Source of the DNA: SHAN690 sp038131955
GTDB lineage: Bacteria; Bacteroidota; Bacteroidia; Flavobacteriales_G; Salibacteraceae
NCBI GenBank assembly: GCA_038131955.1
Contig: JAYPQK010000002.1
Span: forward strand, 558,001-622,000
Direction: 5' to 3'
Length of the DNA: 64,000 nucleotides
Both the position numbers and the translations under genes were made by a program. The notes beneath the pieces are model-generated. The model did not search any database, had not been told where the DNA came from, and worked only from the letters and a program-made list of their open reading frames with translations. Positions 55,199 through 64,000 of the stretch are shown here, in pieces; within the stretch, counting starts at the first letter, position 1; each line of letters starts with the position of its first letter.

Positions 55199-55225
55199 CA
55201 AAAAAGCCACCCCAAATGGGATGGC
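55199..55225 (-). terminator. Intrinsic terminator after rpsU
   Basis: Minus strand stem GCCATCCC / GGGGTGGC with an ATTT loop, followed by TTTTTTG. Confidence 0.8.
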
Positions 55226-55254
55226 TTGTTCAAATATATCTTGAAAAGCGTGGC

Positions 55255-55446
55255 TTATTCCTCGCTTCCGTACTTCTGATTCTTATAGATAGCCTTAAGC
55301 TTCTGCTCACGGTTCTCTACGGAAGGCTTAGTGAACTTCTGACGCTGACGAAGTTGCTTCATAACTCCTGTGCGTTCAAACTTCTTCTTGTACTTCTTAA
55401 GAGCCCTTTCGATAGACTCGCCTTCTTTAACTGGAATGATTAACAT
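55255..55446 (-). CDS. rpsU: Ribosomal protein bS21
   Basis: A 63-residue very basic protein: MLIIPVKEGESIERALKKYK, KKFERTGVMKQLRQRQKFTK. It is the typical bS21 with an extended basic tail. It has its own promoter-like box and terminator. Confidence 0.96.
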   Translation of the reverse strand: MLIIPVKEGESIERALKKYKKKFERTGVMKQLRQRQKFTKPSVENREQKLKAIYKNQKYGSEE

Positions 55447-55471
55447 ACTATCTCCTTCTTAATTGGGGGCG

Positions 55472-55479
55472 CGAAGTTA
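55472..55479 (-). promoter_or_regulatory. Possible -7 box for rpsU
   Basis: Minus strand TAACTTCG, one mismatch from TAnnTTTG, with a TTG 18 bases further upstream, 25 bases before the ATG. Confidence 0.4.
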
Positions 55480-55503
55480 GAAATAAAAACTGTTTTACAA
55501 TAA

Positions 55504-56643
55504 CTATTTCAAAATTTCACGAGAGATCACCAATTTTTGGATCTCAGATGTTCCCTCACCGATCGTACACAATTTCGCATCACGATAGTACTTCTCAGCC
55601 GGGAAGTCCTTGGTGAAGCCATAACCTCCGAAGATCTGTACCGCTTCATTACCCGCTCGTACCGCAACTTCAGATGCGTAATACTTCGCGAAGGCAGATT
55701 GCTTGGTCACCTTCTCTCCGCGGTTCTTTAAGTCCGCTGCCTGAAGGGTGAGCAGTTCCGCTGCCTCGATCTCTGTGGCCATGTCAGCCAGCTTGAAAGA
55801 GATGGCCTGAAACTGTGAGATCGGCTTACCAAACTGTTCACGCTCCTTAGAGTACTGGATCGAGGCTGCAAGTGCCCCCTTGGCGATGCCTACCGATAGT
55901 GCCGCAATTGAAATGCGTCCACCATCTAAGATCTTCATCGCTTGGATGAACCCATCGCCTTCCTGTCCGAGCATATTCGCATGAGGAATACGGCAATTGT
56001 CGAAGAACAATCCCGCTGTCTCTGATGCTCGCATACCGAGCTTATCCTCTTTCTTCCCTCCTGAGAACCCAGGTGTACCCTTCTCAACCACGAATGCCGT
56101 CATACCATGGGAATCTCCCTTTTCTCCGGTACGAACGATGACCACCGCAACATCACCGCTGATCGCGTGGGTGATGAAGTTCTTGCTGCCATTGAGTACC
56201 CACTCATCTCCATCGCGAACTGCCGTGGTATTCATTCCTCCGGCGTCTGATCCCGTTCCGGTCTCGGTCAACCCCCAAGCTCCGATCCATTCGCCGGTGG
56301 CCAATTTTGGAAGCCACTTCTTCTTTTGCTCTTCGTTCCCGAACATTAAAATGTGATTCGTGCAGAGCGAATTATGCGCCGCTACGCTCAGACCGATCGA
56401 ACCGCACACCTTAGCGATCTCGCTCACGATGGTGTAGTACTCAAAGTATCCAAAACCTGCTCCGCCGTATTCGGTTGGTACAAACACTCCCAACATCCCC
56501 AGCTCTCCCATCTTCTTGAAAAGGTCGACTGGAAAATGCTGCTTCTCATCCCACTCCATCACGTGTGGTCGGATATCCTTTTCAGCGAAATCCCTCACCA
56601 TCTGTGTGATCATCTCTTGATTCTCGTACTGCCCAAAATTCAT
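55504..56643 (-). CDS. Acyl-CoA dehydrogenase
   Basis: A 379-residue flavoprotein of normal length. Family signatures: GAWGLTETGTGSDAGGMNTT (FAD/substrate loop), KNFITHAISGDVAVVIVRTG, and the C-terminal AVQIFGGYGFTKDFPAEKYY, RDAKLCTIGEGTSEIQKLVI. The catalytic base lies in the last region as in short-chain enzymes. It introduces a double bond in acyl-CoA during fatty-acid or branched-chain amino-acid breakdown; substrate length cannot be read. It is followed by apt upstream on the same strand with 4 bases between. Confidence 0.94.
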   Translation of the reverse strand: MNFGQYENQEMITQMVRDFAEKDIRPHVMEWDEKQHFPVDLFKKMGELGMLGVFVPTEYGGAGFGYFEYYTIVSEIAKVCGSIGLSVAAHNSLCTNHILMFGNEEQKKKWLPKLATGEWIGAWGLTETGTGSDAGGMNTTAVRDGDEWVLNGSKNFITHAISGDVAVVIVRTGEKGDSHGMTAFVVEKGTPGFSGGKKEDKLGMRASETAGLFFDNCRIPHANMLGQEGDGFIQAMKILDGGRISIAALSVGIAKGALAASIQYSKEREQFGKPISQFQAISFKLADMATEIEAAELLTLQAADLKNRGEKVTKQSAFAKYYASEVAVRAGNEAVQIFGGYGFTKDFPAEKYYRDAKLCTIGEGTSEIQKLVISREILK

Positions 56644-56647
56644 GCTG

Positions 56648-57178
56648 CTAGTATTTTACGATCGAAACAATGTTATTGCTATAAGGTTGAAGTAGCTTTC
56701 GTCCCTCCAAGAAATCCAACTCGATCAAAAAGGTAAAGCCCGCTACACTTCCTCCGGCTTGAATGATCAGCTCGCTCGCCGCTGCAGCCGTTCCCCCAGT
56801 AGCCAGTAGATCATCATGAATCAGGATCTTTCTTCCGTGATCGAAAGCATCCTTGTGCATCTCGATGGTCGCTTGGCCATACTCGAGGTCATAGGATTGT
56901 TCGTAGGTATCCGCAGGAAGCTTACCCTTCTTTCGAATGGGTGTGAATCCGCATCCCAGTTTCTGCGCCATCATCGGACCGAAAATGAATCCACGACTTT
57001 CGACTCCAGCGATAAGATCGATTCCTGCATCACGAAACGGCTCTACCAAGGCTTCTGCTAATTCATCACAAAGTTCCGGGTCAGCCAATGCTGGCGTGAT
57101 ATCCTTGAACTGTATCCCGGGTTTGGGAAAGTCAGGAATGGTGCGAATGTTCTCAGAAAGTTTGGTGGTTACGTTCAT
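56648..57178 (-). CDS. apt: Adenine phosphoribosyltransferase
   Basis: A 176-residue type I PRTase. The PRPP loop is KILIHDDLLATGGTAAAASE and the substrate side shows GVESRGFIFGPMMAQKLGCG, FTPIRKKGKLPADTYEQSYD. It salvages adenine to AMP. Its ATG overlaps the stop of the upstream helix-hairpin-helix gene (ATGA). Confidence 0.96.
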   Translation of the reverse strand: MNVTTKLSENIRTIPDFPKPGIQFKDITPALADPELCDELAEALVEPFRDAGIDLIAGVESRGFIFGPMMAQKLGCGFTPIRKKGKLPADTYEQSYDLEYGQATIEMHKDAFDHGRKILIHDDLLATGGTAAAASELIIQAGGSVAGFTFLIELDFLEGRKLLQPYSNNIVSIVKY

Positions 57179-58050
57179 TCTGTGCGCAAATAGGGTGCAA
57201 TTTTAAGATATACTGAATCGGAAACCACCTTTGTGTCCATTATTTGTTCGACCGAGTCGTACGCTCCGTGTTGCTGGCGATACGAAACGATCACCTTGGC
57301 CTGCTTCCACGTCAGATACGGATGGCGACCCAGAGGATCTACCGAACAATGGTTGATGTCGATCGTGCGAACGGCGGACGAGTCAATGAAGGTTCGCTCT
57401 GATATGGTCGTGATGGTCTCGTCTCGAATCTTGTATACGTCCAGCAACTGGTCATAAGTGAAATAGCCGCCTAATCGTTCACGCAATTCGACGATCTGTC
57501 TTGCGTAGAATCCTCCGACACCACGAATGGTCTTTAGGGCATTCGTATCGGCCCTGTTCAAGTCAATGATCTCTTTCTGCTCCGCTTTTGACTTGTTCGC
57601 TTCTTCGATCTTTCGAGCGGCTCCCGACTGCTCTGAAAACCTCATGTACGGTGAAGCCAACGCCACCCAAGCGGAATCAATACCATACAGCCTCAGCACA
57701 TCTTCCTCATCATCAAAACGTCCGCCTTTGTTCCTGTAATTGTCCCATCGCTGCGCCAGCCCCTGTTCTACACCCAACTGCTCGAGCTCGGCAATCGACA
57801 CCGAGTTAGGATCGAATGAAAACCACTGGATAGATTTCGTAGGAATCTCTGGTTCCTTTTTATTCGGCTGTAGCTCCGAAATCAAGAGCTCTGTATCCAT
57901 CGTAGGATGAATTTGCTCGGGTGGACCAACAAACCTTAACGTGGCTCGAACACCGATCAAAAGGAAAAGCAGAGACAATAGAGCGACTATCCCTCTTCGC
58001 TCCCGACGATTGAAGGTGAAATATCCCCGTAGCACATTCTTCCACCTCAT
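57175..58050 (-). CDS. Membrane-anchored helix-hairpin-helix protein (ComEA-like)
   Basis: A 291-residue protein with one N-terminal membrane helix (GIVALLSLLFLLIGVRATLR). The C-terminal half carries repeated helix-hairpin-helix units: IDLNRADTNALKTIRGVGGF YARQIVEL, and IDINHCSVDPLGRHPYLTWK QAKVIVSY. Another weaker unit lies near FDPNSVSIAELEQLGVEQGL. Such units bind DNA non-specifically; the family is named ComEA-like, but a role in DNA uptake is not shown. It overlaps apt by four bases. Confidence 0.85.
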   Translation of the reverse strand: MRWKNVLRGYFTFNRRERRGIVALLSLLFLLIGVRATLRFVGPPEQIHPTMDTELLISELQPNKKEPEIPTKSIQWFSFDPNSVSIAELEQLGVEQGLAQRWDNYRNKGGRFDDEEDVLRLYGIDSAWVALASPYMRFSEQSGAARKIEEANKSKAEQKEIIDLNRADTNALKTIRGVGGFYARQIVELRERLGGYFTYDQLLDVYKIRDETITTISERTFIDSSAVRTIDINHCSVDPLGRHPYLTWKQAKVIVSYRQQHGAYDSVEQIMDTKVVSDSVYLKIAPYLRTE

Positions 58051-58058
58051 CTACTTCA

Positions 58059-59618
58059 TTACTTATAGGCTTTGATCTCCCCGGAACGGATGCGACGCAT
58101 GTAGTCCTTCAAGTCGAATCGAACCTCCTTTGAGAGGAAGTAGAGTCCGAGCACGTTCGGGAAGGCCATTGCAAAGATCATAGCGTCCCCAAAGTCAAAG
58201 ACCTGGTTTGCGCTGATCGCCGCACCTACTACGATAAGAAGACAGAAGATCACTTTATATACGGTGATCGAAGACTTGCTGTCACCGAATAGATAGGTCC
58301 AAGCCTTGATTCCGTAGTAACTCCAACTGATCATGGTCGACAACGCGAAGAGAATGACCGCTACGCTTAATACAACCGGGAACCAGCTGATGGTCTGTTC
58401 AAATGCCGAAGATGTCAATCCGATACCGGCTGCACTTCCACCCGAAGAAGCAGCCTCCATAGCTTCCTGTGGAGTGTAGGCTCCATAGTCAGCGAAAATG
58501 ATAACCAATGCGGTCATCGTACAGATCACAACCGTATCGATGAATGGCTCAAGCAATGCTACCACTCCCTCACTGATTGGCTCATCCGTCTTCGCCGCTG
58601 AGTGGGCGATCGAGGCTGAACCAATACCTGCTTCATTTGAGAATGCAGCACGTTTAAAGCCTAGGATGAGAACACCCACAAAGCCACCGTACATGGCTTC
58701 AGGACTAAAGGCTCCTACAAAGATCTGTTCGAATGCCCAACCGATGTGTCCGATATTCACTCCGATCACAATGATGGCTGCAAGCACATAGATACCGACC
58801 ATGAAAGGAACCACCTTATCGGTCACCTTGGCAATACTCTTGATTCCTCCGATGATGATAGCACCTACCACTACGGCCATGATCACCCCGAAGATCCATC
58901 CTCGATCGTAGAACATACTTGCTTCACCGCCCGTGACATCGATCAACTGCTGGGTGGCTTGGTTGATCTGCACCATGTTACCTCCTCCGAAGGATCCACC
59001 GATACACGCGATCGCGAAGATGGCAGCTAACACCTTTCCAAGTCCGGCTTTGCCCTGCTTGGCGAGTCCTTGACTGAGGTAGTACATCGGTCCACCGCTT
59101 ACGCTGCCATCGGGCTGCTCCTTGCGGTACTTCACCCCGAGGGTACACTCTACAAACTTGGAGGACATACCGATCAAACCAGCTACGATCATCCAGAAAG
59201 TAGCACCTGGCCCTCCCAGTGAGATGGCGATGGCCACACCTGCGATATTACCTACTCCGACCGTTCCCGATAAAGCTGCTGTCAATGCCTGAAAGTGAGA
59301 AACCTCACCCGCGTGATCAGGGTCATCGTACTTTCCTCGCACCACTTCGAGGGCGTGACGAAAGCCTCGAATATTGACAAAGCCCATGTAGATCGTAAAG
59401 AAGATCGCCCCTACGATCAACCAGATCAGTACGAATGGAATATCCATCGAACCTATAGGAATCGTAAAGAACACCACGCTCATGATCGCACTCGTTATCG
59501 GCTCCATGAAGTCATTGATCCGATCGTCCAGCGTGCGCTGAACCTGCTCTTGAGCGAACAAAACATTCGACATTAAAAGAAATAGAGAGACCGTAAATCC
59601 TCGTAGAATATGTGTCAT
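58059..59618 (-). CDS. Sodium:alanine (AGCS) symporter
   Basis: Started at the ATG at 59618 (MTHILRGFTVSLFLLMSNVL), 519 residues, about 10-11 helices. Family stretches: ALTAALSGTVGVGNIAGVAI, GGPGATFWMIVAGLIGMSSK, FVECTLGVKYR and GFKRAAFSNEAGIGSASIAH. It imports alanine or glycine with Na+. The added N-terminal hydrophobic segment ending in FAQEQ resembles a signal sequence and is seen in many Bacteroidota relatives. Confidence 0.92.
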   Translation of the reverse strand: MTHILRGFTVSLFLLMSNVLFAQEQVQRTLDDRINDFMEPITSAIMSVVFFTIPIGSMDIPFVLIWLIVGAIFFTIYMGFVNIRGFRHALEVVRGKYDDPDHAGEVSHFQALTAALSGTVGVGNIAGVAIAISLGGPGATFWMIVAGLIGMSSKFVECTLGVKYRKEQPDGSVSGGPMYYLSQGLAKQGKAGLGKVLAAIFAIACIGGSFGGGNMVQINQATQQLIDVTGGEASMFYDRGWIFGVIMAVVVGAIIIGGIKSIAKVTDKVVPFMVGIYVLAAIIVIGVNIGHIGWAFEQIFVGAFSPEAMYGGFVGVLILGFKRAAFSNEAGIGSASIAHSAAKTDEPISEGVVALLEPFIDTVVICTMTALVIIFADYGAYTPQEAMEAASSGGSAAGIGLTSSAFEQTISWFPVVLSVAVILFALSTMISWSYYGIKAWTYLFGDSKSSITVYKVIFCLLIVVGAAISANQVFDFGDAMIFAMAFPNVLGLYFLSKEVRFDLKDYMRRIRSGEIKAYK

Positions 59619-59662
59619 AACTGATTTGGTGTGCCCCAAATATATGAATCAATCGAGACGGA

Positions 59663-60556
59663 TTATTTGCGATAAATACTCCTGACCGAATCTAGCGTGG
59701 CACTTATTGGTTGAGGATCCCAATCGATCGTATTGGCTGCCAGGGAAGTATCGAAGCCACTGATCATGGGACGAGCGTCTTCGCCATCTCTAACCACTGT
59801 CTCAATTGCGGTAAGAAGTTCCGGGTCGAGATCGAAGCGCTCGGCAACCAGAGTGGCGAACTCCATGATGTTGAGGTAGTCGGGACCGCAGAGATGCAGC
59901 ACGCCCGTGAAGGAATGATCGATCAAGGAAGCTACGGCACGAGAAAGGTCACCAGCATAGGTCGGCATGCGGTATTGGTCTGAGGTGATCGACATGCGGT
60001 CACCACGGGACAGCTTCTCAGCTACGAGAATCGGAAAATTAGGTCGGACGAGGTCAGCGTGATAACCGTAGACCAAGATCGGTCGAATCACCACTGTATT
60101 CTCTGATGTGGACAACACCGCCTTCTCGCTTTCGAGCTTACTGCGGCCATAATCGCTCAATGGACCCGACTGATCTGTTTCTTTCCAATCTCTGCGCGTG
60201 CCATCGAAAATGAAATCAGTAGAAAAGTGGACAAGTCGCGCATTGTTGGCCGCACACCACATAGCATTCTCTCTTGGGGCTTCCACATTGACCCTTCGTG
60301 TATATTCTGTGTCTAAGCTCGCCTCTGCGATGGAGGTGACGGCCGCCGTATGAACGATCACTTCTGGTGAGAGATCTGACAACAAAGGGCTGATCTAATC
60401 GGTTCGACTGATATCAAAAGAGCTGTGGGAAAAATCAGCAGGGAGAGGAAATCGACCTCGCGAAGAGAGGATCAAGTGGTGGTCAGAAGCCAATTCATCG
60501 GTGACATATCTCCCAATGAGCCCAGAGGCTCCAGTGATCAGGACACGCTTAGTCAT
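59663..60556 (-). pseudogene. RmlD-like dTDP-4-dehydrorhamnose reductase interrupted by one in-frame TAG
   Basis: The ATG at 60556, overlapping the end of the channel gene, opens KRVLITGASGLIGRYVTDEL, the NAD(P)-binding glycine motif. The frame reads SHSSFDISRTD, then TAG at 60397-60395, then ISPLLSDLSPEVIVHTAAVT in the same frame to a normal end. The SDR catalytic YxxxK is intact (LSDYGRSKLESEK), as is GVLHLCGPDYLNIMEFATLV. Joined, about 297 codons, the usual length. A restart near 60385 would lack the cofactor-binding motif and so be inactive. The activity, if readthrough or an error, would be an NAD(P)-dependent sugar-nucleotide reductase. Confidence 0.8.
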
Positions 60557-61589
60557 CGATATTCAACGCCTCCTTCAGTCGAACGATCTGACTCGTATTT
60601 CCGAGCACGAACAACTTCGACTTCGGAACCAATTCGGTTTCCGGGGCAGGATTCACGATGATCCTATTCTCCGGGGTCTTGAATCCAATGATCCTTGCAC
60701 CGGTCTGATACCTTTTCTCGAGCTCTAGGATAGACTTGTGATTGAAATCGGGAGGTAAGTTCTTGAACTGGATCTCCACCAGCGTGGTTTCATCTTCTCC
60801 CATCATCGAAATGTGATCTAAGAACTCCATGAGGTCAGGAGTAGTGACCAGGGATGCCATGTGGGATCCACCAACCTTGTCCGGTAGGATCACATTATTA
60901 GCACCAGCAATTCGAAGCTTGTGTTCACTTCGATCATCCGACGCACGCGAAATGATCATGAGCGACTTATTCATCTCACGTGCGGTCAACACCACAAAGA
61001 GATTATCGGTATCCTTTGGCAGGGTAGTGATCAATGCTTTCGCACGAGAAATTCCCACCTGCTCAATGATGGCATCATCCGTCGCGTCACCTTCAATGAT
61101 CAAAAGTTCCGGATCGCTTTCTCGAGTCTTTTGGATCAGATCGAGATCACTTTCAAGGATCACGAATTTCTGTCGGTGGGCCGATAAGGTCTTGGCTGCT
61201 TGTCGGCCATTGCGTCCGTAGCCACAGACGATCACATGATTCTCTAGTTTCTCTAGTTCGCGCAACACTTGGAAGTCTTTTAAATAGATCTTGTACTCAC
61301 CTGAGATCAAATATCGTGTAATCGTGCTTAAGACGTACGCGAGTGTACCGAAAGTGCTTATGATCAGTACTGAGGTGAACAGTTTACCAGCAGGGTGCAG
61401 TTCACGGATCTCTCTAAACCCAACAGTGGACACGGTAATCACAGTCATATAAAACCCATCCAGAGCCGAGTAGCCCTCGATGTACATGTACCCCACCGTT
61501 CCGACCAGTAGCACGCCAACGATGAAGGCGAAGGCGTAGTAGAGTTCTTTGAAGTACCTAAAGCTTAGAATGAAGCGCAATTGTCGCAC
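60549..61589 (-). CDS. Potassium channel with RCK/TrkA domains
   Basis: A 346-residue protein. Two membrane helices (YAFAFIVGVLLVGTVGYMYI and LFTSVLIISTFGTLAYVL) flank a pore loop with TVITVSTVGFREI, a filter variant seen in Bacteroidota relatives. The TrkA-N domain has HVIVCGYGRNGRQAAKTLSA, with the acidic VILESDLDLI next, binding NAD or nucleotides. A TrkA-C domain closes the protein (YQTGARIIGFKTPENRIIVN). It should gate K+ flow in response to a nucleotide. It overlaps the RmlD-like gene by 8 bases. Confidence 0.9.
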   Translation of the reverse strand: MRQLRFILSFRYFKELYYAFAFIVGVLLVGTVGYMYIEGYSALDGFYMTVITVSTVGFREIRELHPAGKLFTSVLIISTFGTLAYVLSTITRYLISGEYKIYLKDFQVLRELEKLENHVIVCGYGRNGRQAAKTLSAHRQKFVILESDLDLIQKTRESDPELLIIEGDATDDAIIEQVGISRAKALITTLPKDTDNLFVVLTAREMNKSLMIISRASDDRSEHKLRIAGANNVILPDKVGGSHMASLVTTPDLMEFLDHISMMGEDETTLVEIQFKNLPPDFNHKSILELEKRYQTGARIIGFKTPENRIIVNPAPETELVPKSKLFVLGNTSQIVRLKEALNIDD

Positions 61590-61600
61590 GCATCAACGTA

Positions 61601-61822
61601 TTAAAGATCCCAGATAGTAGGACGTTTCGTTCTGAAGAAATTTCGATTCTCGATCCAGAACAGCAGGATGAAGTAGATGATAATCGGAGACCCGAACGTG
61701 AAGAAGGAAACGTAAATGAAATACAAGCGAATGCGTGACGACTTGATTCCCCACTTCTCGCCCAACCACTCACAGACTCCGAAAGCCTGCCTTTCCAAAA
61801 ACGCCTGAAAACTCTCCTTCAT
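61601..61822 (-). CDS. PspC-domain protein
   Basis: A 73-residue protein: an N-terminal cytosolic part (VCEWLGEKWGIKSSRIRLYF) and one hydrophobic segment (GSPIIIYFILLFWIE). This is the shape of PspC family proteins, envelope-stress related, and of length common in Bacteroidota. Its ATG overlaps the stop of the DUF2851 gene by four bases. Confidence 0.83.
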   Translation of the reverse strand: MKESFQAFLERQAFGVCEWLGEKWGIKSSRIRLYFIYVSFFTFGSPIIIYFILLFWIENRNFFRTKRPTIWDL

Positions 61823-63084
61823 ACTCTTTTAATTAGGGTCTGACCGACGTTGCAAATTACGCATTTTTTAAGTCTGCAGAATTGGTCATAGAGTTCGATC
61901 ATGGCTTGTGAATCACCAGCTGAAGATGGCTTTCTCCCCCATTCATTCCACGAACGCATCAAGTGATTTTGCTCGGGCTTGATCTGATACAACATCTCCA
62001 CGGCCATTTCCTTCTTGCTCGAGTCTCCGGCAACTTCACCGTAGTGAGATAGAAGCGGTGCGTGAACGTTGATCTTGATCAAATCCGCCATCGACTTAGA
62101 TAATCTTTCCAAGGGTTTCTTTCTCGGTTTATCAACTTGAATATGGTTTCGCCAATAGTCACTGAGCTTAAGATCCACTTTAGACCAATCCCAATCCCCT
62201 TGTGCTATCAGTTGATCAAACACATCTTCCACCTTCACTGCGACACCTGAAAACTGAAGTATTCTATTCAAAGGAGCATTATCAGGACGGACGCTACCCG
62301 TCTTCCACTCTAGCATGCAGGCATCGATGTCGTGCTTCCTTTTTAAGTGTTCGAACTCTCGATGATACAAGCCCGGCGCATCAGACGGAAGCCAATTGGC
62401 CACACCGAGCAACAGGCTCTCGCGCTTGATGGCCTCATCTGAATAGTGCCTTAGGATCGTAAAGGGTATTCGTCTCGCCATCTCGAACATGGAAAGTTTA
62501 TTCCAATTACCACCGATATAGCCAGCGAGCAAGGTATAGTAGACTTGGATCCAGTTTCCACGGAGGGTTCGGACATGCATGCCTACATCATTTGACTTTC
62601 GCATCAGTCGCTGAACCAGCACTCGATCCAGCCACGACCGCCATTCTAGTTCGGAGATGTTCGGCAAGATGTCGACACAGGGGATGTGCTTCGGAGTTCC
62701 CACAGCCTTGTGATTTAGCCCTTGGTACCTCGTCAAGACCTGACGTTGAATACGGCCTTTCAGCTCTAGTACAGGCAACACATCACCTTTGCGCGTGACT
62801 ACCTCTCGATCGTGTTCGTAGACAACGTGAAGAACCACATTGTCATAGGCTGGATCAGAATCGTGTCTGTGGACGTACCAATCACTCGATCTAAGGTGGA
62901 TCTCGACGGCGCCCACCCACCTTGTCCCGGCAATGCTCAGCCACGCTTGGGCAAAGTCAGGACCTGAAGACCGGTTTAACGTACCGGTACGAGATACCAC
63001 CACCTCATCCCCAGTTGTGGTAGTTAGGCTTGAGGCATCATACAATCGATGCTGCCATATGAAGTGTAAGAAATCCTCTTTCAT
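61819..63084 (-). CDS. DUF2851 family protein
   Basis: A 421-residue soluble protein starting MKEDFLHFIWQHRLYDASSL, matching DUF2851. Other family-typical stretches: SGPDFAQAWLSIAGTRWVGA, VEIHLRSSDWYVHRHDSDPA and YDNVVLHVVYEHD. The His/Asp-rich pattern (HLRSSDW, HRHDSD) resembles a metal-dependent active site, but no activity is known for the family. The C-terminus has a cysteine pair (CRLKKCVICNVG). It is common in Bacteroidota as a single copy next to pspC. Confidence 0.88.
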   Translation of the reverse strand: MKEDFLHFIWQHRLYDASSLTTTTGDEVVVSRTGTLNRSSGPDFAQAWLSIAGTRWVGAVEIHLRSSDWYVHRHDSDPAYDNVVLHVVYEHDREVVTRKGDVLPVLELKGRIQRQVLTRYQGLNHKAVGTPKHIPCVDILPNISELEWRSWLDRVLVQRLMRKSNDVGMHVRTLRGNWIQVYYTLLAGYIGGNWNKLSMFEMARRIPFTILRHYSDEAIKRESLLLGVANWLPSDAPGLYHREFEHLKRKHDIDACMLEWKTGSVRPDNAPLNRILQFSGVAVKVEDVFDQLIAQGDWDWSKVDLKLSDYWRNHIQVDKPRKKPLERLSKSMADLIKINVHAPLLSHYGEVAGDSSKKEMAVEMLYQIKPEQNHLMRSWNEWGRKPSSAGDSQAMIELYDQFCRLKKCVICNVGQTLIKRV

Positions 63085-63096
63085 CCGTGCTCACCC

Positions 63097-63906
63097 TCAG
63101 GCGAGCATCGCTTGCATCTGTGCTTGGAGGGCAGCGGCCTCTTCCCCTGCTCTCTCCGCGAAGTCACCCTTGGAGGACGCATAGATAATCTGTCGGGAAG
63201 AATTCACCAAAAGGCCTATACTAGTCGGATGCATCAGTGGTTGCAAATCTTGCAACTTTCCTCCCTGGGCACCCACTCCGGGTACGAGTAGGAAGTGCTC
63301 AGGAATGATCTTTCGCACCTTCTCCAAATACTCTGTTTGGGTAGCGCCAACCACGAACATCAAGTTCTCCGTAGTCCCCAATTGAGCGACGCGGTCGATC
63401 ACCGCCTCAAAGACGTAGCGACCATCTTCCAGCTTGAGCAATTCTACATCTTGAGCTCCTTTGTTGGAGGTAAGTCCCAAGACGATAGACCATTTGTCTT
63501 TGTAGTCGAGAAATGGCGTTACCGAGTCTTCGCCCATGTAAGGATTGACCGTGATCGCGTCACAATCAAATGTTTCGAAGAATGCCTTTCCGTAACGAGC
63601 GGCCGTATTTCCGATATCACCTCGTTTCGCGTCTGCAATGATCAAAGCTTCACCTTTAGGAATGAGTTGGATGGTTCGCTCCAACACTTCCCATCCTTTG
63701 ACACCTAGTGCCTCGTAAAATGCAATGTTGAGCTTATACGCAGCGGCAAAGGGCAAGGTAGTCTCGATGATGGCTCGGTTGAATTCATACACCGCCTCAG
63801 CATCCTTACCTAAATGTTCCGGCAATTTATCAGGATCGGTATCCAATCCTACGCAGAGGAATGATCCCTTCCGCTTGATGAGTTCTACCAGCTCTTGCTT
63901 ATTCAT
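63097..63906 (-). CDS. pyrF: Orotidine 5'-phosphate decarboxylase, type 2
   Basis: A 269-residue protein. FLCVGLDTDPDKLPEHL opens the barrel, EALIIADAKRGDIGNTAARY holds the catalytic Lys-Asp network and FLLVPGVGAQGGKL is the phosphate loop. It converts OMP to UMP. The length fits the type 2 subfamily. It lies 9 bases after prfA, a frequent Bacteroidota neighbour. Confidence 0.96.
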   Translation of the reverse strand: MNKQELVELIKRKGSFLCVGLDTDPDKLPEHLGKDAEAVYEFNRAIIETTLPFAAAYKLNIAFYEALGVKGWEVLERTIQLIPKGEALIIADAKRGDIGNTAARYGKAFFETFDCDAITVNPYMGEDSVTPFLDYKDKWSIVLGLTSNKGAQDVELLKLEDGRYVFEAVIDRVAQLGTTENLMFVVGATQTEYLEKVRKIIPEHFLLVPGVGAQGGKLQDLQPLMHPTSIGLLVNSSRQIIYASSKGDFAERAGEEAAALQAQMQAMLA

Positions 63907-63915
63907 GACCTATAA

Positions 63916-64000
63916 TTAGACGGATTCTCCTTCTTTCAATTTTTCTGCATTCTCTGCCACCTTCAACTCATCGATGATCTTTTGAATGTCACCATTCATA
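63916..64000 (-). CDS. prfA: Peptide chain release factor 1, C-terminal end (cut by window edge)
   Basis: The last 28 codons read MNGDIQKIIDELKVAENAEK then LKEGESV and TAA, the usual C-terminus of Bacteroidota RF1 with the conserved AENAEKLK stretch. RF1 releases peptides at UAA and UAG. Identification rests on this tail and on the pyrF neighbour, so it is good but not certain. Confidence 0.75.
   Translation of the reverse strand, partial: MNGDIQKIIDELKVAENAEKLKEGESV

Noticed and set aside
61440..61500. Channel filter TVGFREI as a broken pore
   Set aside because: The variation at the residue after GF is common in related Bacteroidota channels as I know them, so it is not treated as damage.

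Overview
The window looks like a chromosomal segment of a member of the Bacteroidota, probably order Flavobacteriales. This is inferred from the sequence alone. The evidence is: promoters of the TAnnTTTG type, one with a TTG exactly 19 bases upstream; a secreted protein with a C-terminal type IX secretion sorting domain; many short lipoproteins; the tRNA-Thr/Tyr/Gly/Thr-tuf-Trp-secE-nusG-rplKAJL-rpoBC block followed by a DUF3467 gene; and prfA next to pyrF. Most genes are on the minus strand. Base composition is roughly balanced, except for a more AT-rich patch near 19.1-19.6 kb.

Layout. 0-5 kb: the start of a large secreted propeller-like protein, an ABC-F ATPase, then two decayed genes side by side (a YceI-like protein and a propeller/SpoIIE phosphatase). 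5-9 kb: a minus-strand run of transaldolase, an Nramp-like carrier and a T9SS-exported protein. 9-19 kb: oligopeptidase B, small lipoproteins (two interrupted by an in-frame TAG), a FISUMP protein, an M3 dipeptidase, mnmA, and several blocks of short tandem repeats. 19-24 kb: a tightly overlapped run of sulfotransferase, glycosyltransferase, gmhA, gmhB and a MORN-repeat protein, pointing to heptose and surface-glycan work. 24-40 kb: YdcF, a quinone reductase, an outer-membrane protein, valS, DUF1573, an aminotransferase, NamZ, a LolC/E-type permease, a cystathionine-synthase-like enzyme, an exported C26 amidotransferase, a BtuF-like protein and a patatin-barrel protein. 40-54 kb: the transcription/translation core operons with five tRNAs. 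54-64 kb: hibernation factor, XerC-type recombinase, rpsU, acyl-CoA dehydrogenase, apt, a helix-hairpin-helix protein, an alanine/sodium symporter, an interrupted RmlD-like reductase, a potassium channel, PspC, DUF2851, pyrF and the 3' end of prfA.

Two patterns stand out. First, at least five genes are broken. Three carry a single in-frame TAG with the frame otherwise intact (11.5, 17.0 and 60.4 kb). One carries two in-frame TGAs plus a frameshift (3.0-3.6 kb), and one has an internal deletion (3.6-4.8 kb). A sixth locus (gmhB/MORN) has apparently lost the stop codon between two genes. TAG is also the normal terminal stop of several intact genes, and the end of prfA is present, so this is not a simple code change. 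Second, many gaps between genes are filled with short tandem repeats of different sequence but nearly always a 7-base period (GGTATTC, ACTTGTG, ATTGAAC, GTTCACC, GTTACTC), mixed with dispersed longer repeats.

I did not find a CRISPR array, prophage, transposase, restriction or other defence system, or biosynthetic cluster. The repeat families and the cluster of interrupted genes are the most unusual material here.
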